Shown here piece after piece: positions 53,979-63,327 of a stretch of DNA of 64,000 nucleotides; the first letter of the stretch is position 1; each line of letters begins with the position of its first letter. Made by a program: the position numbers and the translations under genes. Where the stretch lies: the NCBI GenBank assembly GCA_002838945.1, contig PGXB01000011.1, positions 1 through 64,000 of the forward strand, given 5' to 3'. A model generated the notes under the pieces. The model did not search any database. It had not been told where the DNA came from and was given only the letters and a program-made list of their open reading frames with translations. Source of the stretch: a candidate division Zixibacteria bacterium HGW-Zixibacteria-1 (lineage in GTDB: Bacteria; Zixibacteria; MSB-5A5; GN15; PGXB01).

Positions 53979-54809
53979 ATGCTTAAAATTGCGGAAATGA
54001 CCGAGGCTGATATCCGGTTCGCCGTCAATATGACGGATATCGAGCAGTGGGGTTATCTGCCGGAAGACTTCCATAAGCTGATTCTCTTTGAACCGGGCGG
54101 ATGCTTTGTGGCGTGGCTGGACAACCAGCCGGTCGGGATGATTACCTCGACATCTTATGATAAATATGCCTTTATAGGATCTTTGATTGTCAGGAATGAA
54201 AACCGGGGAGAGGGCATCGGTGAAGCTCTGATAAATCAGGCGATTGCCCATTTGACGGCAAAAGGAATCGAGACAATCGAACTTGACGGCGTCTTTGCGG
54301 CGGTTGCGCTCTACCGAAGACTCGGCTTCAGGGACAAATATTTATCGCTGCGCTTTGCGAGAAATGCCTCGGATGAATACGGCGAGTTGTTTCCCTGCCC
54401 TCTCGACAAAGCCGATGAGGTAATCGCTTTCGATAAGAAAATTACCGGTCTTGACCGATCACGAATGCTGGAACTTTATTTTACTGAGACGCACAATTCG
54501 ATTTATGCCATAATCGAAGATAGTGTTGAAGCTTATGCACTGGTTCGCAAACGGGCGGGCGGCGTCTTTGCTGTCGGTCCGCTGGTGGCGGAAAATCAAA
54601 TGTATGCCGAGTCGCTTCTTCAGGCCATTCTCAAAAAATACGGTACCAGGAATCTTGTCATAGGTGTCCCGGCGTTGAATTCAGGATTTGTCGATATTCT
54701 TCACGAAAACGGTTTCTATTATAAGCTTCCATCGCTCAGAATGTATCGCGGCAAAAAGATCGACTATGAGCGAAATATCTACGGCATCTTATCTGCTGAA
54801 AAGGGCTAG
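53979..54809 (+). CDS. GNAT acetyltransferase with YitH/HolE-like C-terminal domain
   Basis: A 276-aa protein beginning at ATG 53979 (MLKIAEMTEADI), where GNAT family members normally start; the frame is open to 53919 but that part overlaps the upstream gene. The acetyl-CoA loop is VRNENRGEGIGEALINQAIAHL. Next comes VALYRRLGFRDKYLSLRF, and from ~140 on a second GNAT-like half (RMLELYFTETHNSIYAIIEDSVEAYALVRKR...LNSGFVDILHENGFYYKLPSLRMY). The substrate is unknown. About 50 bases downstream of the dockerin-peptidase gene; the ribosome site is weak. Confidence 0.8.
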   Translation: MLKIAEMTEADIRFAVNMTDIEQWGYLPEDFHKLILFEPGGCFVAWLDNQPVGMITSTSYDKYAFIGSLIVRNENRGEGIGEALINQAIAHLTAKGIETIELDGVFAAVALYRRLGFRDKYLSLRFARNASDEYGELFPCPLDKADEVIAFDKKITGLDRSRMLELYFTETHNSIYAIIEDSVEAYALVRKRAGGVFAVGPLVAENQMYAESLLQAILKKYGTRNLVIGVPALNSGFVDILHENGFYYKLPSLRMYRGKKIDYERNIYGILSAEKG

Positions 54810-54850
54810 CCCTGCTTATAAATCAATATTTACTCGATCAAAATAAAAAG

Positions 54851-54923
54851 AGCCACCGAGCGGGATCGAACCGCTGACCTGCTGATTACGAATCAGCTGC
54901 TCTACCAGCTGAGCTACGGTGGC
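54851..54923 (-). tRNA. tRNA-Thr (anticodon CGU)
   Basis: Minus strand, 73 nt: acceptor GCCACCG / CGGTGGC with U73, D arm GCTC..GAGC, anticodon stem GCTGA / TCAGC with loop TTCGTAA (anticodon CGT, reads ACG), T arm GGTTCGATCCC. The CCA end is not encoded; CTTTTTATTTT follows and could end transcription. Confidence 0.93.
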
Positions 54924-55058
54924 TTTAATAGCTTGGCGGACGGAAATATATACGAAATTTTGAATTTGTAAATATAAATTTTCGGCTAATAAATGGTTAT
55001 TATTATCATGTGAAGGAAATATTATGCTCTTAAGTATGGCTGAATTGGGGAAAAATCC

Positions 55059-55087
55059 TTGACAAAAATGGGAATTTCGGGGATATT
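55059..55087 (+). promoter_or_regulatory. Sigma-70-type promoter of the small dockerin protein gene
   Basis: TTGACA (55059-55064), 17 bases, GATATT (55082-55087); alternative -10 TATTAT two bases further. It stands 37 bases before the ATG at 55125, where GGAGGG gives a ribosome site. Confidence 0.5.
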
Positions 55088-55124
55088 ATAAGTGAGTCTA
55101 ATGGTCTATTTTTGGAGGGAAAAC

Positions 55125-55892
55125 ATGAAAGCAAGAGCCAGAATAATCAGTATAATTTTGATCTTATCGCTGGGAGGAGTGTCTGTTCTTAACTCCTCCG
55201 AATGCGGTAATATTAATAGCGATGCCAGTATTAATATACTTGATGTCGTCTTCCTGATAAATTACCTTTATAAGGGGGGCGAGGCCCCGCAGGATATTTC
55301 GACCTGTGATGTCGATTTGAGCGGGTCCCTTAATCTGCTGGATGTGTCCTATTTGATAAAGTATCTTTATCAGGGGGGGCCGGTTTTATGTCCGGGAACT
55401 GCCGTTCCTGCTTATCAAAAATATATTTTTGAAACTGAATATCTGAACTGGGCGTGGGGTTATCGGCTTGAGGGTATGGTGATAGATAATCAAGGGCATA
55501 TCTATAAGTACAGCTATAATCATCTTGACATCCCCTGGGATACGGCGAGTCCCGGAATCCTGACCGTAGCTGATCTGGACGCAAAGTTCGGCCATAATCA
55601 GGTTCTTACCGGTTTTGTCCCGATGGATACGCTTCTGAAATATTACAATATGATCGAGGTTGCGGCCACCGGTCCGGTCTCGCCGCCGGTAACGCGTTGT
55701 TTTGATTTTGGTTTAATGACAACATTAGCGTATCAACTGGATACAAATTCCGGCAATTATAATTCGGTCATACTGCATCGGTCGGGGGATGTGGCGCAGA
55801 TGAATTTCTCTCCACAGGCCAACGCTTTGTATAGATGGCTCTGGGAAGATATTCTTGGCGAATCGATCGACAGCGTTATTTGCGATTATTAA
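55125..55892 (+). CDS. Small exported protein with N-terminal dockerin pair
   Basis: About 255 aa. The ATG at 55125 follows GGAGGG; the signal segment is ARIISIILILSLGGVSVL. Immediately after cleavage comes a two-repeat dockerin: CGNINSDASINILDVVFLINYLYKGG and CDVDLSGSLNLLDVSYLIKYLYQGG. The remaining ~150 residues (IFETEYLNWAWGYRLEGMVIDNQGHIYKYSYNHLD...) are not recognised; no catalytic motif seen. An N-terminal dockerin ahead of a unique domain is unusual compared with the C-terminal dockerin of the peptidase-like protein at 52150-53928. Likely secreted and attached to a cohesin partner. Confidence 0.75.
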   Translation: MKARARIISIILILSLGGVSVLNSSECGNINSDASINILDVVFLINYLYKGGEAPQDISTCDVDLSGSLNLLDVSYLIKYLYQGGPVLCPGTAVPAYQKYIFETEYLNWAWGYRLEGMVIDNQGHIYKYSYNHLDIPWDTASPGILTVADLDAKFGHNQVLTGFVPMDTLLKYYNMIEVAATGPVSPPVTRCFDFGLMTTLAYQLDTNSGNYNSVILHRSGDVAQMNFSPQANALYRWLWEDILGESIDSVICDY

Positions 55893-55933
55893 TAATCAGG
55901 TATCGCCACGCGTCATTTTCGGGCATAAAAAAA

Positions 55934-56006
<73 letters not shown>

Positions 56007-56066
56007 AAATTCTGTATTTCAAGCTTTTGCTAATTAATCTATTTTTCGACTGATGTCAACTTATTT

Positions 56067-56438
56067 TTAGGATTTAAAATAATGTTTCCTTACCGGCGGC
56101 AATGACATCCAAGTTAATATAATGACAAAAAGAATACCCAGAATAATTCCGAACAAATCTGTGTGCTTAAAAATAGCAAAAGCAATGAAAATTATCAAAA
56201 CGGTCCAAAGGGCATAATAGCCCCACTTCTGCAAATTCCTGAATCCAACACTTGCCACAATGATCATTGTTCCATATAGAACAAAGATAATATTCTGATT
56301 CATTTCCATAAATGTCCGATCTAATATTGATAGGACGCCACTAACGACACCAGTAATCAGAAAGGTGCAGGCCAGGGCAATCCCAAACCAGCCGATAATC
56401 TTAATCGGCGTGGATATTATTTCTTTTTTTGCGGCCAT
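56067..56438 (-). CDS. Small membrane protein of unknown function
   Basis: About 123 aa starting at MAAKKEIISTPIKIIGWFG (56438), which has an AGAGAGGATAAAAAA leader; the frame is open to 56501 but the extra part would overlap the upstream ROK gene. Four hydrophobic segments are visible (IIGWFGIALACTFLITGVVSGVL, IIFVLYGTMIIVASVGF, YYALWTVLIIFIAFAIF, LFGIILGILFVIILTWM). No family recognised. The start lies 4 bases after the ROK stop, so it is probably co-transcribed with it. Confidence 0.65.
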   Translation of the reverse strand: MAAKKEIISTPIKIIGWFGIALACTFLITGVVSGVLSILDRTFMEMNQNIIFVLYGTMIIVASVGFRNLQKWGYYALWTVLIIFIAFAIFKHTDLFGIILGILFVIILTWMSLPPVRKHYFKS

Positions 56439-56442
56439 TTTT

Positions 56443-57423
56443 TTATCCTCTCTTGGATCTATATTCTCCCAAAAGTCCGGCGCCGATAAAACCGGCATCA
56501 TTGCCCAGCTCAGCCTTAAGAATACGCAGATTTTCGGTGGCAGTTATATAGGACCGGCGACGTATTTCAGCACCGACACTCTCAATAAATCCGGCCCCGC
56601 CTTCGACAATGCCTCCGCCCAGAATTAATGCCTCCGGATTAAGCAGGTTAATCACGCCCGACAATCCGGCTCCGAGAATGGTGGCGGTTTCTTCTATGAC
56701 TTTCCGCGCGCTTTCATCGCCTTTCTTTGCGGCTACGAAAATCTTCTTTATGGTCAGGTTGTCCTCACTTCCGTTGAGAACGTCGCTGAAGATTTCCGAC
56801 ATCCCGCCTTTGAATATTTTTCTGGTCCGATCAATCATTGCCGCCGAAGAGCAGTAGATTTCCAGACATCCCCAATTTCCGCAAAGACACTGCGGGCCGT
56901 TATAATCAATGACAATATGTCCGATTTCGCCTCCGGAGAAAGTGCTGCCGCGCCATAATTGTCTATCTATTATAATCCCGCCGCCGATCCCGGTTCCAAC
57001 GGTGACGCAAATGGCGGAATTAAATCGCCGTCCGGCCCCGAAACGGAGTTCTCCGAGAGCCATGGCATTGGCATCATTATCAACATAGACATCGAGATTG
57101 AGGTGCTCTTTGAGATAAGCGCCCAACTCCATTCCTTCCCAGTCAGGAATATTGGGGCAGCGGTCTTTTATGACACCGGTCAGATTATCGACCACTCCGG
57201 GCGAACCGACACCCAGCCAGCCGATCTGCATATCTTCTTCAGCCGCCCGCAACAGGAGATTTTCGGCAATATTAGTGATTAGATGAAGCAATGGCTTGGA
57301 GCCTTTTTCAACCTGGGCGGGTTTCTGTTCGCGGAAAACAACCGTGCCGCTGCCATCGACCAGCCCATATTTTATGTTGGTCGCCCCGATATCAATTCCG
57401 GCGTAACTTTGATGATCGCTCAT
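56443..57423 (-). CDS. ROK-family sugar kinase (glucokinase-like)
   Basis: About 326 aa. Motifs: phosphate-1 GIDIGATNIKYGLVDGSG at the start, VDNDANAMALGELRFGAGR, TVGTGIGGGIIIDRQLWRG, and the ROK zinc motif CLCGNWGCLE with His in GEIGHIVIDYNGPQ. This family phosphorylates glucose or related sugars, or acts as a regulator when fused to HTH; no HTH is seen. I prefer the ATG at 57423 because the added 15 residues of the longer form (57468) are low-complexity; neither has a clear ribosome site. It follows the aminotransferase gene closely. Confidence 0.85.
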   Translation of the reverse strand: MSDHQSYAGIDIGATNIKYGLVDGSGTVVFREQKPAQVEKGSKPLLHLITNIAENLLLRAAEEDMQIGWLGVGSPGVVDNLTGVIKDRCPNIPDWEGMELGAYLKEHLNLDVYVDNDANAMALGELRFGAGRRFNSAICVTVGTGIGGGIIIDRQLWRGSTFSGGEIGHIVIDYNGPQCLCGNWGCLEIYCSSAAMIDRTRKIFKGGMSEIFSDVLNGSEDNLTIKKIFVAAKKGDESARKVIEETATILGAGLSGVINLLNPEALILGGGIVEGGAGFIESVGAEIRRRSYITATENLRILKAELGNDAGFIGAGLLGEYRSKRG

Positions 57424-57491
57424 ATTTTTCGTATCATTGGTTGTTGTCGGGACCGGGTCCCGATTCATTAAGTGGTTAGTGCGGTTTACAA

Positions 57492-58727
57492 TTATCTGCT
57501 GATGTTGAAAGCCTCCACGCCCCGTTTAAGGATATCCATAGCGTCCTCCAAATCGGAGGTTTTCAAAACATAGGCAATACGGCATTCGCTTTGACCCATG
57601 CCGGGCGTTGCATAAAAGCCCGGACCGGGGGCCACCATGACCGTCTTGCCGTTATACTCAAAATCGTTTAAAAGAAAGGCGGCAAATTTTTCGGCGTCAT
57701 TGACCGGTAATTTTGCCATTACATAAAAGGCTCCTCCGGGATTGATACAGACAGTGCCTTCAATTTTCATCAAGCCTTCATAAACGACATCACGGCGCCG
57801 GCGGTATTCACCGATCATTTTGCCGAAGTATTCATCTCCGAGATCATATGCGGCCGCGGCCCCGACCTGTTCCAGCGTCGGCGAGCATAGCCTCGCCTGT
57901 CCCATATGCAGGGCGGCCCGGTAAATATCGCGATTTTTCGTTACCAGATTCCCGACCCTGGCGCCGCACGCCGAAAACCGCTTACTGATGGAATCGAGCA
58001 TGATGGCGCGGTCATTGAGGCCGTCAAGAGACATGACACTGATGTACTTACCTTCATATATAAATTCGCGGTACACTTCGTCGGCCAGAAGAAACAGGTT
58101 ATGCTTGAGAACCAGGTTCTTCAACCGGTGTATCTCGTCGGAAGTATAGATGGTTCCGGTCGGATTATTCGGATTGCAGTACATGATGCCTTTTGTCCTG
58201 GGCGATATGGCTTTCTCGATGACATCCTCAGGGGGGAGATGGAAACCATTTTCGGCATAGGTTGTGATCGGGACCACTTTAATGCCGGCCTGGATGGCAA
58301 ACCCGCTGTAATTGGTATAAAAAGGTTCGAAAACAATAATCTCTTCACCGGGATCGCAGATGGCCGTCATGGCGAAGATTATAGCTTCCGATCCGCCTGT
58401 CGTGACAATAATCTCGTCTTCCTTTATATCCAGGCCGCATCTCTTGTAATAGGCGGCCAGTTTTGCGAGGTATCCGGCCATTCCCTGAGAGTTTCCGTAG
58501 GCCAAAACTTTATTGGAATAATTTTTTACGGCTTCCCAGAACAGGGGTGGAGTTTCGATATCAGGCTGCCCTATATTCAAATGATAGACATGCGTGCCCC
58601 GCTTTTTGGCCTGCTCGGCAAAGGGAATCAGTTTTCTTATAGGCGATGCCGGAAGGGCCAAACCGCGCTGTGATAACTTTATATCAGCCACTTTTACCTC
58701 ATCATATCCCGTTTTATAATGACTCAA
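57492..58727 (-). CDS. Class I/II pyridoxal-phosphate aminotransferase
   Basis: A 411-aa fold-I aminotransferase. Landmarks: RGLALPASPIRKLIPFAEQAKKRGTHVYHLNIGQPDIETP, TTGGSEAIIFAMTAICDPGEEI, YCNPNNPTGTIYTSDEI (substrate-binding Asn), LLADEVYREFIYEGK (PLP-binding Asp/Tyr), and the PLP lysine in DSISKRFSACGARVGNLVTK; C-terminal Arg in ECRIAYVLK. It resembles the aspartate/aromatic AspC-like subgroup; the exact amino donor cannot be fixed. First gene upstream of the ROK gene. Confidence 0.88.
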   Translation of the reverse strand: MSHYKTGYDEVKVADIKLSQRGLALPASPIRKLIPFAEQAKKRGTHVYHLNIGQPDIETPPLFWEAVKNYSNKVLAYGNSQGMAGYLAKLAAYYKRCGLDIKEDEIIVTTGGSEAIIFAMTAICDPGEEIIVFEPFYTNYSGFAIQAGIKVVPITTYAENGFHLPPEDVIEKAISPRTKGIMYCNPNNPTGTIYTSDEIHRLKNLVLKHNLFLLADEVYREFIYEGKYISVMSLDGLNDRAIMLDSISKRFSACGARVGNLVTKNRDIYRAALHMGQARLCSPTLEQVGAAAAYDLGDEYFGKMIGEYRRRRDVVYEGLMKIEGTVCINPGGAFYVMAKLPVNDAEKFAAFLLNDFEYNGKTVMVAPGPGFYATPGMGQSECRIAYVLKTSDLEDAMDILKRGVEAFNISR

Positions 58728-58843
58728 ATTTATGTTCCAAGCCGGATCAATGTTTTATTGCTTTGCGGTTTACACCGGCCATTATAGCTTGTGAAGAAAA
58801 TAACATAAGGGTCGTGGGTTGTCAAACCGAAATTATACATTGT

Positions 58844-60313
58844 CTATCGCCTTGCCCATTTGATCATCACAAATACCGCCAGAAGCAACAGCAAGTCGAT
58901 AAATGCTACCAGCAACTCAAAAACGCCGACATCGAATATCCCTTTTTGCAAAAAAACAAACATATAGTTGGTGATAGTATGAATGAGAACCAGAACTCCC
59001 CAAATCCCGAGTAGATGACCGATGCCACGATTTATCCCGTAACCCAAGGCGGCCCCGGAAGTCATGTGAAAGATAAGGGCGAAGAGTTGATGAAAAACCG
59101 GCCAGGACAGCACGGCCAGTCTACCGGTTTGATATGAAGCTCCGGTCATGGCGCACGCCTCATATAATCCAAAACCAAGACCGCAAAAGACACCCAAAGC
59201 GACCGAAAAAGATTGCGCCGGTTTTCGCAGGATATAGAGAATGACAATAGGAATCAGTTTCAGAGTCGTTTGAATCAAAGCCGGGATGAGTGCGATGACG
59301 GCGGCGTATAAAAACAGGGAACGGCCCGCCTGCATGCCGGGAAGCATATATTGCATGCCATACCATTTTTGAAGAGGAAACTGCGTCAGATGCAGAAGAA
59401 GATATATGATTCCGCCCAAAACAAAGATAACATAAATTTCATATTTCTTATGGTATTTCCAGATAAACGATGAAGCGAAGATTATACCAAAGATAATGAA
59501 GACCAGATAAATCGGCAGCCGTTTTATGAAATCGATAAAGGCGAAGGGCTTCGCCGGCGTGGTCCCTCTATCAAGAGGATTTTCCAGCAATATTATGCTC
59601 AGATTCTGAGACGGCTGCTCAATTCTAATAAGGCGCTTATCTTTCGTGAAATAGGCGGTCTGTTCGGATGGCTGAAAGAAATGACAGACATAGGCCGAAT
59701 CAAAAAGATTGCCATACCTGACCATTTGATAGTCCTCGACCACAAGCTCGATCGCCGAGGTCGCCAGCACCTGGGGAACAAAGATGGTTCCGCCGATGGT
59801 ATCGCCGACTGCAATATCCTGAAAGGCAAGAAAACACTCCAGCTGGTCAATCATATAGTTATCGCCGGAGAAAAGCGGCTCCGGCATCGGGCGGGAGACA
59901 TCCTGTCTTCGATCGTTGGCGATAAAGTATCCCGACAGGCTGTCGTCGGTTCTTTTCAGATACAGCGTCTGAATTTGATCGCCGAAAACAAGCTTCATAT
60001 CATCGCCGATATAGTATCCACCCTTATCGACGAAATGCATGTTTTCGACATGAAGGCGATAATCCTGCCCCATGGGAGTAAAGTCGATATCCAGTTTTTC
60101 GGAAAATCCGAAGGCCCCGATATCATCAAAGGTTGTCTTGCCGTTGAACCGCGATTCCAGCGTACCGATTTTCTGGTCCTTGATAAAAAACTGGTAGGTC
60201 CGCTTCGAGCCTTTGGATCGATATTGTTCCAAAGAAGCGCTTTTCTCGACTGCCATTGCGGAAAGAGTGATTGTCGAGATTATTAGTGCAAAACACAGAT
60301 ATTTAATTCGCAT
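58844..60313 (-). CDS. Predicted intramembrane glutamic protease (YhfC/PrsW-like) with N-terminal exported domain
   Basis: A 489-aa protein. Signal segment (FALIISTITLSAMA), then a ~230-residue extracytoplasmic beta-rich domain (TYQFFIKDQKIGTLESRF, similar to DUF3108-like surface domains). From ~265 eight to nine transmembrane segments follow. A cluster of membrane residues matches the E/H sites of glutamic intramembrane proteases: Glu385 in CGLGFGLYEACAMTG, His408 and His416 in VFHQLFALIFHMTSGAALGYG, and His445 in LIHTITNY. This supports a YhfC/PrsW/Rce1-related fold. Whether the N-terminal domain is the substrate-binding part is not known. It is encoded 5 bases after hisS. Confidence 0.6.
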   Translation of the reverse strand: MRIKYLCFALIISTITLSAMAVEKSASLEQYRSKGSKRTYQFFIKDQKIGTLESRFNGKTTFDDIGAFGFSEKLDIDFTPMGQDYRLHVENMHFVDKGGYYIGDDMKLVFGDQIQTLYLKRTDDSLSGYFIANDRRQDVSRPMPEPLFSGDNYMIDQLECFLAFQDIAVGDTIGGTIFVPQVLATSAIELVVEDYQMVRYGNLFDSAYVCHFFQPSEQTAYFTKDKRLIRIEQPSQNLSIILLENPLDRGTTPAKPFAFIDFIKRLPIYLVFIIFGIIFASSFIWKYHKKYEIYVIFVLGGIIYLLLHLTQFPLQKWYGMQYMLPGMQAGRSLFLYAAVIALIPALIQTTLKLIPIVILYILRKPAQSFSVALGVFCGLGFGLYEACAMTGASYQTGRLAVLSWPVFHQLFALIFHMTSGAALGYGINRGIGHLLGIWGVLVLIHTITNYMFVFLQKGIFDVGVFELLVAFIDLLLLLAVFVMIKWARR

Positions 60314-60318
60314 ATTAA

Positions 60319-61758
60319 TTATTCTCCGGCAAGAAGCTTTTTCAAGTATGGCAGGAGTTCACTTCTTTTGATAGTAGCCTGAATTTGGTCGGCCTTGAGC
60401 CATTCTTCACGATCGGATACCTGATTGGAGACCTCCCGGCCGGCCCGCAAATCTTTCACCGTGATCGTTCCGGAATTGAATTCATCGGAACCGCCGATTA
60501 CAGCGATTGGTATTTCGATCTTATCCGCATATTTCAATTGCTTGTTTATATTCCGGGTTTCTCCACTGTATAATTCAGCCTTAATGCCGGCTTCGCGGAT
60601 TTCTCTGACAATGGCCAGGTAATCCTTGATACGGGTCTTATCCATGGTGGTGACGATGACATCGGAGGTCGATTTGCGGGTCTTAATCGCATTCAGCGCG
60701 GTCAGGGCCGCCAGCATGCGATCAACACCGAAGGAAGAGCCGGTGGCAGGGACCTTCTGGCCCGAGAATCGATTTACCAGATTGTCATAACGTCCACCCG
60801 AAAAGACGGAACCATAATCAGGCAGATCAATCAAAGTAGTTTCATAAACCGGTCCGGTATAATAACCAAGCCCGCGGACGATGGTTATATCGACTTTGGC
60901 TTTATCGGAAGGAACATTCATATCTGACAAGTAGGTCTTAATCTCCCGAAGTTCGTCGATGCCTTCGCGCGATATTTCGATATCGCCGAGAAGGTTTTCG
61001 ACCTCGGCCAGAATATCATTCGTGTTGCCGAGGGCCAGATCAAGAAAATCGGAAATCTGACTGATTTGTTTATCAGTCAGGTTAAGTCCGGGGATTTTAT
61101 CACCCGATTTGTCGGTTCGCCCGGGGCCAAGCTCAAGAATAACCGCATCCTTGCCCTGCTTTTCCAGCTTATCGACCACACGGAACACGTCGGTCGCTTT
61201 GGCTTCGGGAATTCCGGCAAAGTGGGTCAGCCCGTTAATCAGTTTTCGGTTTGAAAACCTGACCATAAAATTCTTGATACCAAGGTGGTCGAGCACCTCG
61301 ACCATGACGGCAATGATTTCGGCATCGGCCAGCATTGAGGCCGTCCCGACGATATCAAAGTCACACTGCATAAATTCCCGAAAACGCCCGGGGCCCGGTT
61401 TATCGACACGCCAGACATTGCCGAATTGATAGCGCCGGAAGGGGAGGGGCAGTTGCGGATTACCGGCGACATATCGCGCCAGCGATACGGTGAATTCGTA
61501 GCGAAGCGCCATATTGACTTCTTCCGGGCCGGTAAACCCGAACAATTCTTTTAAATTGTCATCCGTATAATGAGGCCCCAGCAAGGTTTCGGCAAATTCC
61601 AGCGAGGCGGTCTGTAATGGCAGGAACCCGTGAAGCTCGTAGATTTCTCTGGTTTTTTCAAGCAGGATCTGGCGGGCGATTTCTTCCTCGGGAGGATAAT
61701 CTCGAAATCCCTTAAGGACTCTGGGAGTCACTTTATTTACTTTCTCTTTATTAGCCAT
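60319..61758 (-). CDS. hisS: Histidyl-tRNA synthetase
   Basis: A 479-aa class II tRNA synthetase. GFRDYPPEEEIARQILLEK starts the catalytic domain; motif 2 is FRRYQFGNVWRVDKPGPGRFREFMQCDFDIVG, and the histidine-specific segments are GLGYYTGPVYE and SVFSGGRYDNLV. Motif 3 is GSSFGVDRML. A C-terminal anticodon-binding domain follows (VIVTTMDKTRIKDYLAIVREIREAGIKAELYSG). It charges tRNA-His in the cytosol. A GGAAAG site precedes the ATG; the putative intramembrane protease gene follows in the same direction. Confidence 0.93.
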   Translation of the reverse strand: MANKEKVNKVTPRVLKGFRDYPPEEEIARQILLEKTREIYELHGFLPLQTASLEFAETLLGPHYTDDNLKELFGFTGPEEVNMALRYEFTVSLARYVAGNPQLPLPFRRYQFGNVWRVDKPGPGRFREFMQCDFDIVGTASMLADAEIIAVMVEVLDHLGIKNFMVRFSNRKLINGLTHFAGIPEAKATDVFRVVDKLEKQGKDAVILELGPGRTDKSGDKIPGLNLTDKQISQISDFLDLALGNTNDILAEVENLLGDIEISREGIDELREIKTYLSDMNVPSDKAKVDITIVRGLGYYTGPVYETTLIDLPDYGSVFSGGRYDNLVNRFSGQKVPATGSSFGVDRMLAALTALNAIKTRKSTSDVIVTTMDKTRIKDYLAIVREIREAGIKAELYSGETRNINKQLKYADKIEIPIAVIGGSDEFNSGTITVKDLRAGREVSNQVSDREEWLKADQIQATIKRSELLPYLKKLLAGE

Positions 61759-61965
61759 AATCTTTCCAATTTATGATTTTTTGGCATTAATGAAAGATAT
61801 TTTTTTCAATTACTTGGTTGACCTCGTTTTAATCCGGCGTACCGCACACCTTATGAAAATCTATACCACAAGCGGATTGAAATGGATTAACAGAAATGAA
61901 CTAAATAAGAATTATACGAATGAGCTATAATGTAATAATACGCTAATATGAAGTAATACTTCATG
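61759..61965. other. Intergenic region between hisS and the response regulator
   Basis: About 207 AT-rich bases. It must carry the hisS promoter on the minus strand. A small inverted repeat (ATGAAGTA / TACTTCAT at 61948-61963) lies at the end next to the regulator stop and may be a weak terminator without a T-run. Confidence 0.4.
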
Positions 61966-63327
61966 TCAATCTTGCGGCTGCTGATGAAACAAGGCGTACT
62001 TCTTCATGCGATAGATCAGGACATGACGGGGAATCTCGAGATGCTTGGCGGCCCGGGATTTGTTCCAGGCATATTTCTCAAGAGCATCCAGAATCAATTT
62101 CTTTTCAGCCTCACGGTAGGTCAAATCCGAGTTTGAGACATTTGCGCCAATGGGCAGTTTTCCGGAGAATCCGAAGTCTTGAGGCAAATCAGCAGCAGTC
62201 AGTCTGTCGGATTTCCGCAAAATGGCCATTCGCTCCATCAGGTTTTCCAATTCACGGATATTACCCGGCCAATTATATGAGAATAATGCCTTCATCAAAT
62301 CATCGGATAAATCGATTTCGGCTCCGGGGGCAAAGCGTTTCAGAAACTCAGTGGTAAGGATGGGGATATCCTCGGGTCGTTCGCGAAGAGCCGGGACATG
62401 AACCGGAATGACATTAAGACGGTAAAATAAATCTTCCCGGAACCGCCCCTTTCCGACAGCGTCCCGCAGGTCGGTGTTGCTGGCGGCAATAATGCGGACA
62501 TCAATTTCAAGTTTTTTTTCGGAGCCGACCGGCTCCAGGGTACGCTCCTGAATGACCCGAAGCAATTTGGCCTGCAGCTCGATATTCAGTTCACTGATCT
62601 CGTCAAGAAGAATGGTTCCACTGTCAGCCAGCTCGAATTTGCCTTTTTTATCTTTGACAGCGCCGGTAAAGGCGCCTTTGGTGTGCCCGAACAGTTCCGA
62701 CTCGATCAGGTCACGAGGGATGGCGGCGCAATTGACTGCAATAAACTCCTTGTCATGCCGATGGCTCTTATAATGAATTGCCCTGGCAATGATCTCTTTA
62801 CCGGTCCCGGACTCACCGGAAATAAGAACGGTGGCATCGGTCGGAGCGATTTTATCCACAAGGCCCAGGAGCTCCTTGAAGGGCTTTGAAACGCCGACAA
62901 TATTTTTAATAAAATCATGGCCTTTAAGCTGCTCCCGCAGAAGCTTGTTTTCATTTTCAAGGTTTTTGAATTTTAATGCCTTCTCGACGGCAACAAGAAG
63001 CTGGTCATCATCAAATGGTTTGGTTATATAATCAAAAGCACCAAGTTTGACAGCTTCAACCGCCTGAGAAATTTCGGCAAAAGCGGTGATCAGTATGACC
63101 TGCAGTTCCGGCGAGACAATTTTGGCGGCCGCAAGCAAGTCAATACCGCTCATGCCGGGCATTTTCATATCGGTCAGGAGCAGATCAAAATGCCCGCCTG
63201 GAATTCTATTCAGGGCCTGCTCTCCGTTTTCAACCGCCGTGACATCATAGCCCTTTTGCTTTAGCTTAAATTGAATCACACGCCGTAGAGCAGCATCATC
63301 ATCGGCCAATAAGATTTTCGCGCTCAT
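61966..63327 (-). CDS. NtrC-family sigma-54 response regulator
   Basis: A 453-aa three-domain protein. The receiver domain has phosphoacceptor Asp53 in LLTDMKMPG and the conserved Lys in YITKPFDDD (~103). The AAA+ domain shows Walker A GESGTGKE at 171-178, the sigma-54 contact loop GAFTGA at 218-223, Walker B GTILLDEI and the arginine finger region [12 protein letters not shown]. The C-terminal Fis-type helix-turn-helix is [40 protein letters not shown]. It activates sigma-54 promoters when phosphorylated. Its ATG overlaps the stop of the kinase gene by 4 bases (ATGA), so the pair is co-translated. Confidence 0.94.
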   Translation of the reverse strand: MSAKILLADDDAALRRVIQFKLKQKGYDVTAVENGEQALNRIPGGHFDLLLTDMKMPGMSGIDLLAAAKIVSPELQVILITAFAEISQAVEAVKLGAFDYITKPFDDDQLLVAVEKALKFKNLENENKLLREQLKGHDFIKNIVGVSKPFKELLGLVDKIAPTDATVLISGESGTGKEIIARAIHYKSHRHDKEFIAVNCAAIPRDLIESELFGHTKGAFTGAVKDKKGKFELADSGTILLDEISELNIELQAKLLRVIQERTLEPVGSEKKLEIDVRIIAASNTDLRDAVGKGRFREDLFYRLNVIPVHVPALRERPEDIPILTTEFLKRFAPGAEIDLSDDLMKALFSYNWPGNIRELENLMERMAILRKSDRLTAADLPQDFGFSGKLPIGANVSNSDLTYREAEKKLILDALEKYAWNKSRAAKHLEIPRHVLIYRMKKYALFHQQPQD

